Positions 9,047-18,158 of a DNA stretch of 64,000 nucleotides are shown here, piece by piece. The notes under the pieces are model-generated. The model saw only the letters and a list, made by a program, of their open reading frames with translations, was not told the origin of the DNA and did no database searches. The stretch is taken from contig NZ_CVLB01000001.1 in the NCBI RefSeq assembly GCF_001049755.1, positions 1,816,995-1,880,994 of the forward strand. The letters are read 5' to 3'. Origin of the DNA: Brachyspira suanatina (GTDB taxonomy: Bacteria > Spirochaetota > Brachyspiria > Brachyspirales > Brachyspiraceae). Positions within the stretch are counted from its first letter, which is position 1; every line of letters starts with the position of its first letter. A program made the position numbers and the translations under genes.

Positions 9047-10012
9047 ATGAGAGATTTTGATAAATTAAAACAAATATTAAATGAACCAGTTACCATTGAA
9101 AATTTAAATAGAATTAATGATTATTTTATACGCTATTTGTTTTCGCATGCGGGCAATGAAAATATAGCTTTAAATTTTATTAATGCAGTATTTAAAGATT
9201 TAGACTTTGAAACTTTTAAGAAAATAGAAATATTAAATCCTTTTAATATTGCAGAAAATTATGATGAAAAAGAAAGCATTGTTGATATAAAGGCTACTAC
9301 AGAAAAAGGAATAACTGTTTTAATAGAAATACAATCCAGAGGAAATGAAGATTTTGTAAAAAGAGCTTTATATTATTGGGCTTATAATTATAGTTCTAGT
9401 TTAAATAGAGGTTCTTTTTATGATGGATTAAAGCCAACTGTAAGTATTAATATTACAAACTTTATACTAACAGATGAAGATAAAGTGCATAGCTGTTATA
9501 TATTAAAAGAATTAAATAATAATAAGATTTTAACAGATCATTGTCAACTTCATTTTGTTGAGCTTCCTAAATTCAATTTTAACGATATTAATAAAATAGA
9601 AAATATTGATAATATACATAGAGAATTCATTTCTTGGGTAAAATTTTTTTATATAAAAAATTATGAGCGTCTAGTAAATTTATTTACTAGACTCAAAAAG
9701 CGAATAATTTTTTATTTATAAATTGGGGAAGATATGTCTATCTTAATGAAAGAAAATACTATATTTGAGGAAGTAGAAAAGAAATGCCGTACTTTTGTTA
9801 ATGATAGTCCTGTAATGGATAAGTATAAAAAACGAGAAGTAGATACATATTTCTTTAATAAGAGTATGGAGTTGGATATAAAGAAAGCTAAAGAAGAAGG
9901 TATTAAAGAAAATCAAATATTAACAGCTAAAAATGTGAAAAAAGAAAATATAGATATTAATATTATAAGTAAAATAACAGGATTGAGTATAGAAGAAATA
10001 AAAAATTTATAA
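9047..10012 (+). pseudogene. Rpn-family PD-(D/E)XK nuclease/transposase-like gene, interrupted by an in-frame stop
   Basis: The 5' part (224 residues, 9047-9721) starts MRDFDKLKQIL. It contains a PD-(D/E)XK-type core with SIVDIKA and VLIEIQ (Asp ... Glu-x-Gln), followed by RALYYWAYNYS. This fits the Rpn recombination-promoting nuclease group (PDDEXK_2). The 3' part, from about 9722, continues in the same reading frame (IGEDMSILMKENTIFEEVEKK...) and ends with the usual Lys/Glu-rich tail and an SIEEIKNL helix. The join region holds a palindrome (9669-9692) inside a larger imperfect inverted repeat and a TAA at 9719-9721. I infer that a small palindromic insertion broke one gene; separate translation of the 3' part from the ATG at 9734 (GGGGAAG upstream) remains possible. 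Confidence 0.75.
9653..9715. repeat. palindromic element inside the Rpn-type gene
   Basis: Bases 9669-9679 (GTCTAGTAAAT) are exactly complementary to 9682-9692 with a 2-base loop. Outside them, ATAAAAAATTAT at 9653-9664 is the exact reverse complement of ATAATTTTTTAT at 9704-9715. The unpaired parts between the arms are 4 and 11 bases long. Family comparison suggests the gene should be short here, so this looks like an inserted miniature element. I cannot see a second copy in this window. Confidence 0.6.
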
Positions 10013-10031
10013 TAAATATAAAAGTTATAAT

Positions 10032-10074
10032 AAAAAAGTGCTTGCATATTTTTTATATGTATGCACTTTTTTTA
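10032..10074 (+). terminator. array terminator hairpin after the Rpn-type gene
   Basis: AAAAAAGTGCTTGCATAT pairs with ATATGTATGCACTTTTTT, with one mismatch and one G-T pair, followed by TATT. It is a diverged copy of the hairpin at 8946. Confidence 0.8.
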
Positions 10075-10094
10075 TTATGAAAAATATTTTTTAA

Positions 10095-10123
10095 TTGAAA
10101 TTTTGATAGTTTTAATTTATTAT
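10095..10123 (+). promoter_or_regulatory. promoter of lipoprotein array unit 2
   Basis: TTGAAA at 10095-10100, a 17-base spacer, and TATTAT at 10118-10123. Confidence 0.65.
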
Positions 10124-10155
10124 ACAAAAATCAAAATACTTACGGACGGTTTAAT

Positions 10156-12084
10156 ATGAAAAATTTTATTTCTATAATTGCAGCATTTATTTTAATGATC
10201 GCTATTATTTCCTGCGGAGGCGGAAACAAAGAAGCAAATCAAACATCACAAAATACCAACTCTCAAACTTCATCAGACAATCAAAGTAAACAAACAGATA
10301 ATCAAAAAGAATTCTTTGATATGAAATATGTTTATAAAGGTGTTAGAGTCGATAAAGCTAAATTTGATGAAGAGCTTAAAAATTTAAGAGAAAATAATGA
10401 ATATGCAAAAAGAAATTTTGATTTTCTTAATAGGAAATTTGCAAATGATGATGAAAGAAAAAAATATTCTATAGAGTTTATATCAAATGTTAATTATGAT
10501 CCATTTAGTGAAACATTCAGCAGTTGGGATAAATATAATGAAGATTTGACAGATTATTATGCTGATGAACATTTATATGTTGATCAGAATTTAGCATTAA
10601 AAAAGGCAAGAGAAGAATTATTAAAATTAAATAAAAAAGATGCTGATGTTTATTTAGCTTTGTTCTTATCTCATTTTGCTTGCGATTCGCTTTATTATTT
10701 TGAAGAAGAAAAAAAGTATTTAACAGAATGGAAAAAAGCAGGCGGAACTAATATATCTATGATGATAGCAAAGTATGATGATGATAATGCTTACAGCAAT
10801 AAAATGAAATTAGTTGATTATATAATAGAAGCTCCTGATTCTTTAAGAGCAGAAAAATTAGTTGCTGATGCTTATAACAATGGTTTCTCTAGATATATTG
10901 CAAAAAATAATGGATATATAGATTTATTTAATGAAAATAATTATTCTTTAAGTTCAATTGAATTGGAAGGTACAGCTCATATAGCTTCAGTAAATATAGT
11001 ACCGGAAATACTTAATACAAATATAATAAATAAATATTTAAAAACTTATGTTACAAATAGACTCAGCAATGATAAATTATATTTTGATGATGCGGAGTAT
11101 TTTAGAAATTATTATGATCATAATAATGAAGATGCTTATGACGGATGGAATGGGCTTAGTTTTCTTCAGTTTAAGAAGAATACATTCTTAATTGAATCAA
11201 GAGTAAATATGCATTATTATAATCCTGAGTTTATGAATGATCATATATATGCTTCATTTGAAGAGGTAAAAAATTATAATTTCAGACTTGGAGATATAGG
11301 TGAAGTAGAATCTGCTGAAATTAATTTAATTTCTACAAATGATTTGAAAGATTATGCTAAAGGCTCTAAATTTATAAGTTTCGGTAAATTTGATGAAGAA
11401 AAATATTTGGAGTATATAGATGAAACAATGGGTTGGCGTGTATATCCATCTTTCTTTTTATGCGACATCAACAATGATGGTAAAGAAGAATTAATGCTTT
11501 CAGGGGATTATGATTATGGCGGAGGAAGAGGCGGTACAGTGAATTTTACTTTACTTTTGAAAGAGAATTTGGAAGTAGATTTTGATTCAGAAATAGGACA
11601 GCTTATTAATAATCAAGATTTTCAGGATTTAAATAAAAGTCAAAAAATATATACTGAAGACGGTAAAAATAAAATGTTTTTGTTAAATGAAGCTTCTAGT
11701 GAGGCTTTGGATATATTCATTGATAATAATGAAATAAAGAATGCAGATTATTTTAATTATATTACATATAGTTATCAGCCAAAATTGGAATGGAAAGGCA
11801 CTATACTTGACGGAGTACCTGAAGGAGCTTTAAAAACTGATGCGAGCTTTGATATGTCTAAAGCAGAAAATGCATCAGATAAAGCAATAGTGTCAGACAG
11901 AACTTTGAGAATGGCTGATAAACTTATAAGCGATGCATATTTTGCTAAAAAAGCTACTTTGGATAAAAAAGGACAGGAAGAATTATTGGAGCAAAGAAGA
12001 GCAGAGATAAAAACTATTCAGGAAGCAAAAGGCGATATTAAAACAATAGAAGCTGAGATGCTTAAGATTTTGAACATACAATAA
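10156..12084 (+). CDS. array lipoprotein copy 2 with LprI-like C-terminal domain
   Basis: This is an intact 642-residue member of the array family. It has a signal peptide with lipobox AIISC and a Ser/Gln/Asn linker. The N-terminal helical module (KEFFDMKYVYKGVRVDKAK) is almost identical to that of copy 1. The central part (about 115-400) diverges much more, which is where the copies differ most. The acidic loop CDINNDGKEELMLSG follows, and then residues 560-642 with SFDMSKAENASDKAIVSDR form the LprI/DUF1311-like end with Met and Val in place of its cysteines. The coiled C-terminal helix is rich in Glu/Lys. The export signal and lipidation are clear; the function is unknown. It has its own promoter and terminator. 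Confidence 0.87.
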   Translation: MKNFISIIAAFILMIAIISCGGGNKEANQTSQNTNSQTSSDNQSKQTDNQKEFFDMKYVYKGVRVDKAKFDEELKNLRENNEYAKRNFDFLNRKFANDDERKKYSIEFISNVNYDPFSETFSSWDKYNEDLTDYYADEHLYVDQNLALKKAREELLKLNKKDADVYLALFLSHFACDSLYYFEEEKKYLTEWKKAGGTNISMMIAKYDDDNAYSNKMKLVDYIIEAPDSLRAEKLVADAYNNGFSRYIAKNNGYIDLFNENNYSLSSIELEGTAHIASVNIVPEILNTNIINKYLKTYVTNRLSNDKLYFDDAEYFRNYYDHNNEDAYDGWNGLSFLQFKKNTFLIESRVNMHYYNPEFMNDHIYASFEEVKNYNFRLGDIGEVESAEINLISTNDLKDYAKGSKFISFGKFDEEKYLEYIDETMGWRVYPSFFLCDINNDGKEELMLSGDYDYGGGRGGTVNFTLLLKENLEVDFDSEIGQLINNQDFQDLNKSQKIYTEDGKNKMFLLNEASSEALDIFIDNNEIKNADYFNYITYSYQPKLEWKGTILDGVPEGALKTDASFDMSKAENASDKAIVSDRTLRMADKLISDAYFAKKATLDKKGQEELLEQRRAEIKTIQEAKGDIKTIEAEMLKILNIQ

Positions 12085-12096
12085 TTTTAATAGTTT

Positions 12097-12140
12097 AAAA
12101 AAAGTGCATGCATATTTTTTTATATGTATGCACTTTTTTA
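12097..12140 (+). terminator. array terminator hairpin, unit 2
   Basis: AAAAAAAGTGCATGCATA pairs with TATGTATGCACTTTTTT around an A/T-only loop; copy of the hairpin at 8946. Confidence 0.85.
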
Positions 12141-12160
12141 TTGGTAAAAATATTTTGTAA

Positions 12161-12189
12161 TTGAAATTTTAATTATTTTAATTTATCAT
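12161..12189 (+). promoter_or_regulatory. promoter of the ankyrin lipoprotein gene
   Basis: TTGAAA at 12161-12166 and TATCAT at 12184-12189 with 17-base spacing. The leader that follows (AAAAAATAACAATACAT) is shared with unit 1. Confidence 0.65.
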
Positions 12190-12221
12190 AAAAAATAACA
12201 ATACATGAAGAGGGTAAAAAC

Positions 12222-13895
12222 ATGAAAAATATTATTTCCATTATTTCTATTTTTGTTTTAACGGTTTCGATAATTTCCTGCGGAGGCGGTAACAAAGAAA
12301 CAGAACAAACAGAAAATACTCAAACTAATCAAACAGAAACTAATAAAGTATATGTTAATCCAACAACTACAAATGAAAATCATAATACAGATATTGATAT
12401 TAACATTGATACAACTAAATATACTAATGAATATATTCAAGGTACAGAAATGGATCCTATACCTACAGGATATAAAAAAATAGATGAAATACTTAATGAA
12501 CATAAATATAAAGCACCAATATACGAAATATCAAAATTATTGGCAGAGGAAGGCTTGGAAGGAAAAATCACTGAAATGACAAATTTTGGTGATAAATATA
12601 TATATCAAGATTCTACTCCTTTGTTTTTGGCAGTACAATTCGGATACAATGATTTAGCAAAAGAGCTTATAAAAGAAGGTGCTGATGTTAATGCCAGAGC
12701 AAGCGGTATGGAAACAGAAACAGAAGGCGGTCTTGATATGCTTTACTATGCTGTTAGAAATAATAATCCTGAAATGACTAAAATCTTAATTGATAAAGGA
12801 CTTGATAAAAATAGAGATTATGGTTATGAATATTCTACTTATTTGACAGATATTGCTATTGGCAACAACAATCTTGATATACTTAAACTTCTTGTAAAAA
12901 GAGGAGATTCAAAAGAAACTTTAATTCCTGATGCAGTAAGAGAAAATAATATAGAAATGGTTAAATATTTATTATCTATAGGACAAGATATAGATGCACA
13001 AAGATTTTTTGACGGTTTTTGGGTTGATTCTCCTTTGAAAGTAGCAGCTGAAAACGGATATATAGAAATGGCTAAATTTTTAATTGATGAAGGAGCAAAT
13101 TTAAACTCAGCTGATGATTATATGCTTTATGCATATAATAATTATGATATAACTAAATTATTAGTAGATAATGATGTTTTTAATCTTAATACTAATACAA
13201 CTAGAGAAGAAGCTATAGAATTAGTAAAAGACGGCAAATATTATGAAATAGAAAAATTATTATTAAGTGAAGATTCAAATAATATAGACGGATATGATGA
13301 ATTAATGAATGCTATATCTAAAGGCGATATGAAAGCATTAGAAAAACTTGTAAAAGATGATACTGATTTGAATAAACAATATGATAAGATTACGCCTCTT
13401 GGTTTAGCTGCTGCTAGAAATGATAGAGAAATGGTTAAATTCCTAGTAGAGAAAGGTGCTGATATAAATTTAGAAGACGGATACGGATATACTCCTTTAA
13501 TAATAGCAATGAAGTATCGTAATATTGGTTTAGCTAAAGATATTATTGATTTGAAGCCGGATTTAAATGCTATATGTTCAGCAACAGGAGATACTCCTTT
13601 AACATATTTAGTAGATAAAGTGAAATTTGGATCAGATATTTGTTATTATTTGATAAAAAATGGTGCTGATGTAAATAAAAAAAATAATAACGGAGATACT
13701 CCATTAATAGTTTCCGTACAAAATTTTATTTTAAGTTATGGTATATTAGGAGTTCTTATAAATATGGGTGCCGATTATAACATTAAAAACAAAGAAGGAA
13801 AAACAGCTATGGATATTGTTATGGAAAAAGATGACAAAGCAACACTTTATCATTTAAATAATCCTGACGATTTAGAATACTATCTTACTATATAA
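12222..13895 (+). CDS. ankyrin-repeat lipoprotein
   Basis: This 557-residue protein has a signal peptide (MKNIISIISIFVL) and lipobox SIISC, then a Gly/Asn/Thr-rich linker of about 60 residues. From about residue 130 it is built of ankyrin repeats, with signatures such as TPLFLAVQFGYNDLAKELI, KEGADVNAR, TPLGLAAARN and NGADVNKKNNNGDTPLI. I count roughly nine or ten units, some degenerate around residues 300-345. Ankyrin stacks bind other proteins, so this is likely a lipid-anchored interaction protein facing the periplasm or outside. Its first ~30 residues, promoter, leader and terminator resemble those of the neighbouring LprI-like lipoproteins although the rest is unrelated, so the export and expression parts look shared. 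Confidence 0.9.
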   Translation: MKNIISIISIFVLTVSIISCGGGNKETEQTENTQTNQTETNKVYVNPTTTNENHNTDIDINIDTTKYTNEYIQGTEMDPIPTGYKKIDEILNEHKYKAPIYEISKLLAEEGLEGKITEMTNFGDKYIYQDSTPLFLAVQFGYNDLAKELIKEGADVNARASGMETETEGGLDMLYYAVRNNNPEMTKILIDKGLDKNRDYGYEYSTYLTDIAIGNNNLDILKLLVKRGDSKETLIPDAVRENNIEMVKYLLSIGQDIDAQRFFDGFWVDSPLKVAAENGYIEMAKFLIDEGANLNSADDYMLYAYNNYDITKLLVDNDVFNLNTNTTREEAIELVKDGKYYEIEKLLLSEDSNNIDGYDELMNAISKGDMKALEKLVKDDTDLNKQYDKITPLGLAAARNDREMVKFLVEKGADINLEDGYGYTPLIIAMKYRNIGLAKDIIDLKPDLNAICSATGDTPLTYLVDKVKFGSDICYYLIKNGADVNKKNNNGDTPLIVSVQNFILSYGILGVLINMGADYNIKNKEGKTAMDIVMEKDDKATLYHLNNPDDLEYYLTI

Positions 13896-13906
13896 AAAAT
13901 AATAAA

Positions 13907-13952
13907 ATAAAAAGTGCATGCATATTTTTTTATATGTATGCACTTTTTTTAT
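13907..13952 (+). terminator. array terminator hairpin, ankyrin unit
   Basis: AAAAAGTGCATGCATA pairs with TATGTATGCACTTTTT across an A/T loop, followed by a T-run and ATTC; copy of the hairpin at 8946. Confidence 0.85.
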
Positions 13953-13968
13953 TCTTAAAAATATTTTG

Positions 13969-13997
13969 TTGAAAATTTAATTATTCTAATTTATAAT
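13969..13997 (+). promoter_or_regulatory. promoter of lipoprotein array unit 4
   Basis: TTGAAA at 13969-13974, a 17-base spacer, and a perfect TATAAT at 13992-13997. The same block recurs at 16028-16056. Confidence 0.7.
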
Positions 13998-14029
13998 GCG
14001 AAAACTACAATACATACGTGGGGTACTAT

Positions 14030-15958
14030 ATGAAAAATGTTATTTTTGTAATTACAGTATTTATTTTAATAATTGCTGTAATTTCATGCGGCGGAAACAA
14101 AGAAACAAATCAATCAGAACAAAATACTCAAACTAATCAAACATCACAAAACAACAATGCACAAAATACTCAAACCAATACTTTACAAACAAATAATCAA
14201 AAAGAATTCTTTGATATGAAATATGTTTATAAAGGTGTTAGAGTAGATAAATCTAAATTTGATGAGAGGCTTAAAAATTTAAGGAAAAATAATGAATATG
14301 CAAAAAGGAATTTTGATTTTCTTAATAGGAAATTTGCAAATGATGATGAAAGAAAAAAATATTCTATAGAGTTTATATCAAATGTTAATCATTCTCCTTT
14401 TGAAGCAGATTTCTATAAGCCTGATGAATATGATTATTATGCGGCTGAATATTTATATGTTGATCAAAATTTAGCATTAAAAAAAGCAAGAGAGGAATTA
14501 TTAAAATTAAATAAAAAAGATGCTGATGTTTATTTCGCTTTGTTCTTATCGCATTTTGCTACAGATTCGCTTTACTATTTTGAAGAAGAAAAAAAGTATT
14601 TAACAAAATGGGATAAAGCAGGCGGCACTGATATATCTATGATGATGTCAAAAGGTTATGATAATAATAATACTTATATAAAAAAAATGAAATTAATTAA
14701 TTATATAATAGAGGCTCCTAATTCTTTAAGTGCAGAACAATTACTTGCTTATGCTTATAACAATGATTTAAGTTATTATATTTTAAGAGAAGACGGATAT
14801 ATAGATTTATTTAATGAAAATAATTATTCTTTAATTTCAATTGTAGATGTAGGTAAATATAAGGTCTCTTCATTAAATATAGTACCAGAAATAGTTAATA
14901 CAAATATAATGAACAAATATATAGAAACTTATATAAAAAATAGATTAAGTAATGATAATATTAATAAAGATTTAGATTATTATCAAAATTATTATAATCT
15001 TGATACTGAAGATGCTTATGATGGATGGAATGGACTTAGTTTTCTTCAGTTTAAGAAAAATACATTTTTAATTGAACCAAAAGCAAAGATGCATTATTAT
15101 AATCCTGAGTTTATAAAAGATCATTTATACGCTTCATTTGAAGAGATAACAACTAATTTCAGACTTGGAGATATAAGTAATGTAAAATCTGCTGAAATTA
15201 AGTTAATTTCTACAAATGATTTGAAAGATTATACTAAAGGCTCTAAATTTATAAATTCAGGTAACTTTGATAAAGAAAAATATTCTAATTATATAAGTGA
15301 AAAAATTGGGTGGCCTTTGCATTCACCGTCTTTCTTTTTATGCGATATCAATAATGACGGCAAAGAAGAATTAATGGTTTCAGAGGGATATGATTATATA
15401 ACAATAAGAACCAATATAGTGAATTGTACTTTACTTTTGAAAGAGAATTTGGAAGTAGATTCTGATTCAGAAATAGGACAGCTTATTAATTATAATTATT
15501 TTCAAAATTTAAACTGTATTCAAAAAATATATACTGAAGACGGTAAAAATAAAATGTTTTTCTTAGATGTAAATACTGATAAGGCTTTGGATATATTCAT
15601 CGATAATAATGAAATAAAGAATTCAGATTATTTTAATTATTTCACATATAATCCTAAATTGGAATGGAAAGGCACTATACTTAAAGGAGTACCTGAAGGA
15701 GCCTTAAAAACTGATGCGAGCTTTGACATGTCTAAAGCAGAAAATGAATCAGATAAAGCAATGGTATCAGACAGAACTTTGAGAATGGCTGATAGACTTA
15801 TAAGCGATGCATATTTTGATAAAATGGCTACTTTAGATAAACAAGGTCAGGAAGAATTGTTGGAGCAAAGAAAAGCAGAAATAAAAGCTATTCAGGAAGC
15901 AAAAGGAGATATTAAAGCGATAGAAGCTGAAATGCTTAAGATTTTGAATCTACAATAA
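14030..15958 (+). CDS. array lipoprotein copy 3 with LprI-like C-terminal domain
   Basis: This protein has 642 residues from the ATG at 14030, preceded by GTGGGG. A GTG 12 bases upstream is inside that ribosome site and unlikely as a start. The plan is the same as in the other copies: lipobox AVISC, Gln/Asn linker, KEFFDMKYVYKGVRVDK module, diverged centre, DINNDGKEELM loop, and a C-terminal LprI-like domain. Differences include SFDMSKAENESDKAMVSDR at the C-terminal domain and an extra substitution in the acidic-loop flank (MVSEGYDY). It is the most diverged copy in the central domain. It is monocistronic, exported and lipidated, with unknown function. Confidence 0.86.
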   Translation: MKNVIFVITVFILIIAVISCGGNKETNQSEQNTQTNQTSQNNNAQNTQTNTLQTNNQKEFFDMKYVYKGVRVDKSKFDERLKNLRKNNEYAKRNFDFLNRKFANDDERKKYSIEFISNVNHSPFEADFYKPDEYDYYAAEYLYVDQNLALKKAREELLKLNKKDADVYFALFLSHFATDSLYYFEEEKKYLTKWDKAGGTDISMMMSKGYDNNNTYIKKMKLINYIIEAPNSLSAEQLLAYAYNNDLSYYILREDGYIDLFNENNYSLISIVDVGKYKVSSLNIVPEIVNTNIMNKYIETYIKNRLSNDNINKDLDYYQNYYNLDTEDAYDGWNGLSFLQFKKNTFLIEPKAKMHYYNPEFIKDHLYASFEEITTNFRLGDISNVKSAEIKLISTNDLKDYTKGSKFINSGNFDKEKYSNYISEKIGWPLHSPSFFLCDINNDGKEELMVSEGYDYITIRTNIVNCTLLLKENLEVDSDSEIGQLINYNYFQNLNCIQKIYTEDGKNKMFFLDVNTDKALDIFIDNNEIKNSDYFNYFTYNPKLEWKGTILKGVPEGALKTDASFDMSKAENESDKAMVSDRTLRMADRLISDAYFDKMATLDKQGQEELLEQRKAEIKAIQEAKGDIKAIEAEMLKILNLQ

Positions 15959-15971
15959 TTTTAATAGTTTC

Positions 15972-16012
15972 AAAAAAGTGTATGCATTATATATGTATGC
16001 ACTTTTTTTATT
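15972..16012 (+). terminator. array terminator hairpin, unit 4
   Basis: AAAAAAGTGTATGCAT pairs with ATGTATGCACTTTTTT with one mismatch; copy of the hairpin at 8946. Confidence 0.82.
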
Positions 16013-16027
16013 CTTAAAAATATTTTG

Positions 16028-16056
16028 TTGAAAATTTAATTATTCTAATTTATAAT
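16028..16056 (+). promoter_or_regulatory. promoter of lipoprotein array unit 5
   Basis: TTGAAA at 16028-16033, a 17-base spacer, and TATAAT at 16051-16056. The block from the preceding T-run through this promoter is identical to the one before unit 4. Confidence 0.7.
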
Positions 16057-16088
16057 GCGAAAACAACAATACATACAGAGGGTTTATT

Positions 16089-18071
16089 ATGAAAAATGTT
16101 ATTTTTGTAATTACAGCATTTATTTTAGTGATTGCTGTAATTTCATGTGGCGGCGGAAACAGCGGTAACAAAGAAACAAATCAATCAGAACAAAATACTC
16201 AAACTAATCAAAAATCACAAAACAACAATGCACAAAATACTCAAACAAATACTTCACAAACAAATAATCAAAAAGAATTCTTTGATATGAAATATGTTTA
16301 TAAAGGTGTTAGAGCAGATAAAACCAAATTTGATGAAAAGCTTAAAAAATTAAGAGAAAATAATGAATATGCAAAAAGGAATTTTGATTTTCTTAATAGG
16401 AAATTTGCAAATGATGATGAAAGAAAAAAATATTCTATAGAGTTTATATCAAATGTTAATTATGCTACATTAGATCTGGAATTCTTAATAAGCTGGGGTA
16501 ACTAGGGTATATATAGTGAAGTTGAAGATTATTATGCTGTTGGATATTTATATGTTGATCAAAATTTAGCATTAAAAAAAGCAAGAGAAGAATTATTAAA
16601 ATTAAATAAAAAAGATGCTGATGTTTATTTAGCTTTATTCTTATCTCATTTTGCTTGCGATTCGCTTTATTATTTTGAAGAAGAGAAAAAATATTTAACA
16701 GAATGGAAAAAAGCAGGCGGAACTAATATATCTATGATGATAGAAAAGTATGATGATGATAATGCTTATAGTAATAAAATGAAATTAGTTGATTATATAA
16801 TAGAAGCTCCCAATTCTTTAAGAGCAGAAAAATTAGTTGCTGATGCTTATAAAGATAATTTCTATAAGTACATTGTAAAAGATAATGGATATATAGATTT
16901 ATTCAATGAAAATAATTATTCTTTAACTTCAATTGAATTAGAAGGTACTGCCCGTTCATCTTCAATAGAAATAGCAGAAGAAATAGGCAATACAAATATA
17001 ATGAACAAATATATAAAAACTTATATAAATAATAGATTAGCTAATGATGATATACAAGACTATTTAGAATATTATCAAAATTACTACAATATTAATGCTG
17101 TTTATTGTTATGACGGTTGGAATAACCTTAATTTACTTGAGTTTAAAAAGAATACATTTTTAATTGAAAGCACTATGAAAGGATTAGTAAATATGCATTA
17201 TTATAATCCTGATTTTATAAAAGATAATTTATATGCTTCATTTAAAGAAATAAAAAATTATAATTTCAGACTTGGAGATATAGATAAAGTAAAATCTGCT
17301 GAAATTAATTCAATTTCTACAAATGATTTGAAAGATTATACTAAAGGCTCTAAATTTATAGATTCAGGCAGCTTTGATATAGAACAATATTCATCTTATA
17401 TAGCTAGCAACATGTATTATCCTTTACATAGCGTATCTTTCTTCTTATGTGATATCAATAATGACGGCAAAGAAGAATTAATGCTTTCAGGAGAATATAC
17501 GAGTTCTACTGGAAGAGGCGGTATAGCACATTATACTTTACTTTTAAAAGATAATTTGGAAATAGATTTTGATTCAGAAACAGGACAGTTTATTAATTAT
17601 CGTAGTTTTCAAGATTTGGGATGTACTCAAAAAATATACACAGAAAATGGTAAAAATAAAATGATTTTATTGGATACTCTTAATAATGAAGCATATGATA
17701 TATTTATTGATAATAATGAAATAAAGAATGCAGAAGTTTTTGATTATATTGCATATAGTTATCAGCCAAAATTGGAATGGAAAGGCAATATACTTGATGG
17801 AATACCTGAAGGAGATTTAAAAACTGATGCCAGCTTTGATATGTCTAAAGCAGAGAATGCATCAGACAAAGCAATAGTATCAGACAGAACTTTAAGAGTA
17901 GCTGACAAACTTATAAGCGATGCGTATTTTGCTAAAAGGGCTACTTTAGATAAACAAGGTCAGGAAGAATTATTAGAACAAAGAAGAGCAGAAATAAAAA
18001 CTATTCAGGAAGCAAAAGGAGATATTAAAGCGATAGAAGCTAAAATGCTTAAAATTTTGGGTATACAATAA
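16089..18071 (+). pseudogene. array lipoprotein copy 4, broken by one nonsense mutation
   Basis: The gene reads MKNVIFVITAFILVIAVISC (lipobox AVISC) and matches copy 1 almost base for base through VNYATLDLEF. At 16503-16505 copy 1 has TGG (Trp) and this copy has TAG. After the stop the same frame stays open to the TAA at 18071 and again follows copy 1 closely, including the DINNDGKEELM loop and the LprI-like end (SFDMSKAENASDKAIV). So it is one gene with a single G-to-A change, giving a 138-residue truncated lipoprotein; an internal restart could make a cytoplasmic fragment. Its promoter block comes from the unit-4 type and its body from the copy-1 type, a recombination mosaic. A sequencing error could also explain the stop. 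Confidence 0.85.
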
Positions 18072-18079
18072 AATAAATC

Positions 18080-18124
18080 AATCCCTTATATTTAATATAA
18101 AACTATATTAAAATATAAGGGATT
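18080..18124. terminator. hairpin ending the lipoprotein array
   Basis: AATCCCTTATATTTTA-like arm at 18080-18099 pairs with the arm ending AATATAAGGGATT at 18124. It lies between the array (plus) and the XRE gene (minus), so it probably stops transcription from both sides. It is unrelated to the other array terminators. Confidence 0.65.
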
Positions 18125-18158
18125 TTACTAAAAGAAGATGGATAAAGTCTATAAAAAT

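Noticed and set aside
8946-16012. A CRISPR-like array, because the same short motif recurs five times
   Set aside because: The copies are 1-2 kb apart, each follows a gene, and each is a self-complementary hairpin with a T-run, so they are terminators.
16734-18071. A separate 445-residue gene after the stop in copy 4
   Set aside because: It is in the same frame as 16089-16505 and matches copy 1 throughout; one base change explains the split. It has no ribosome site of its own.
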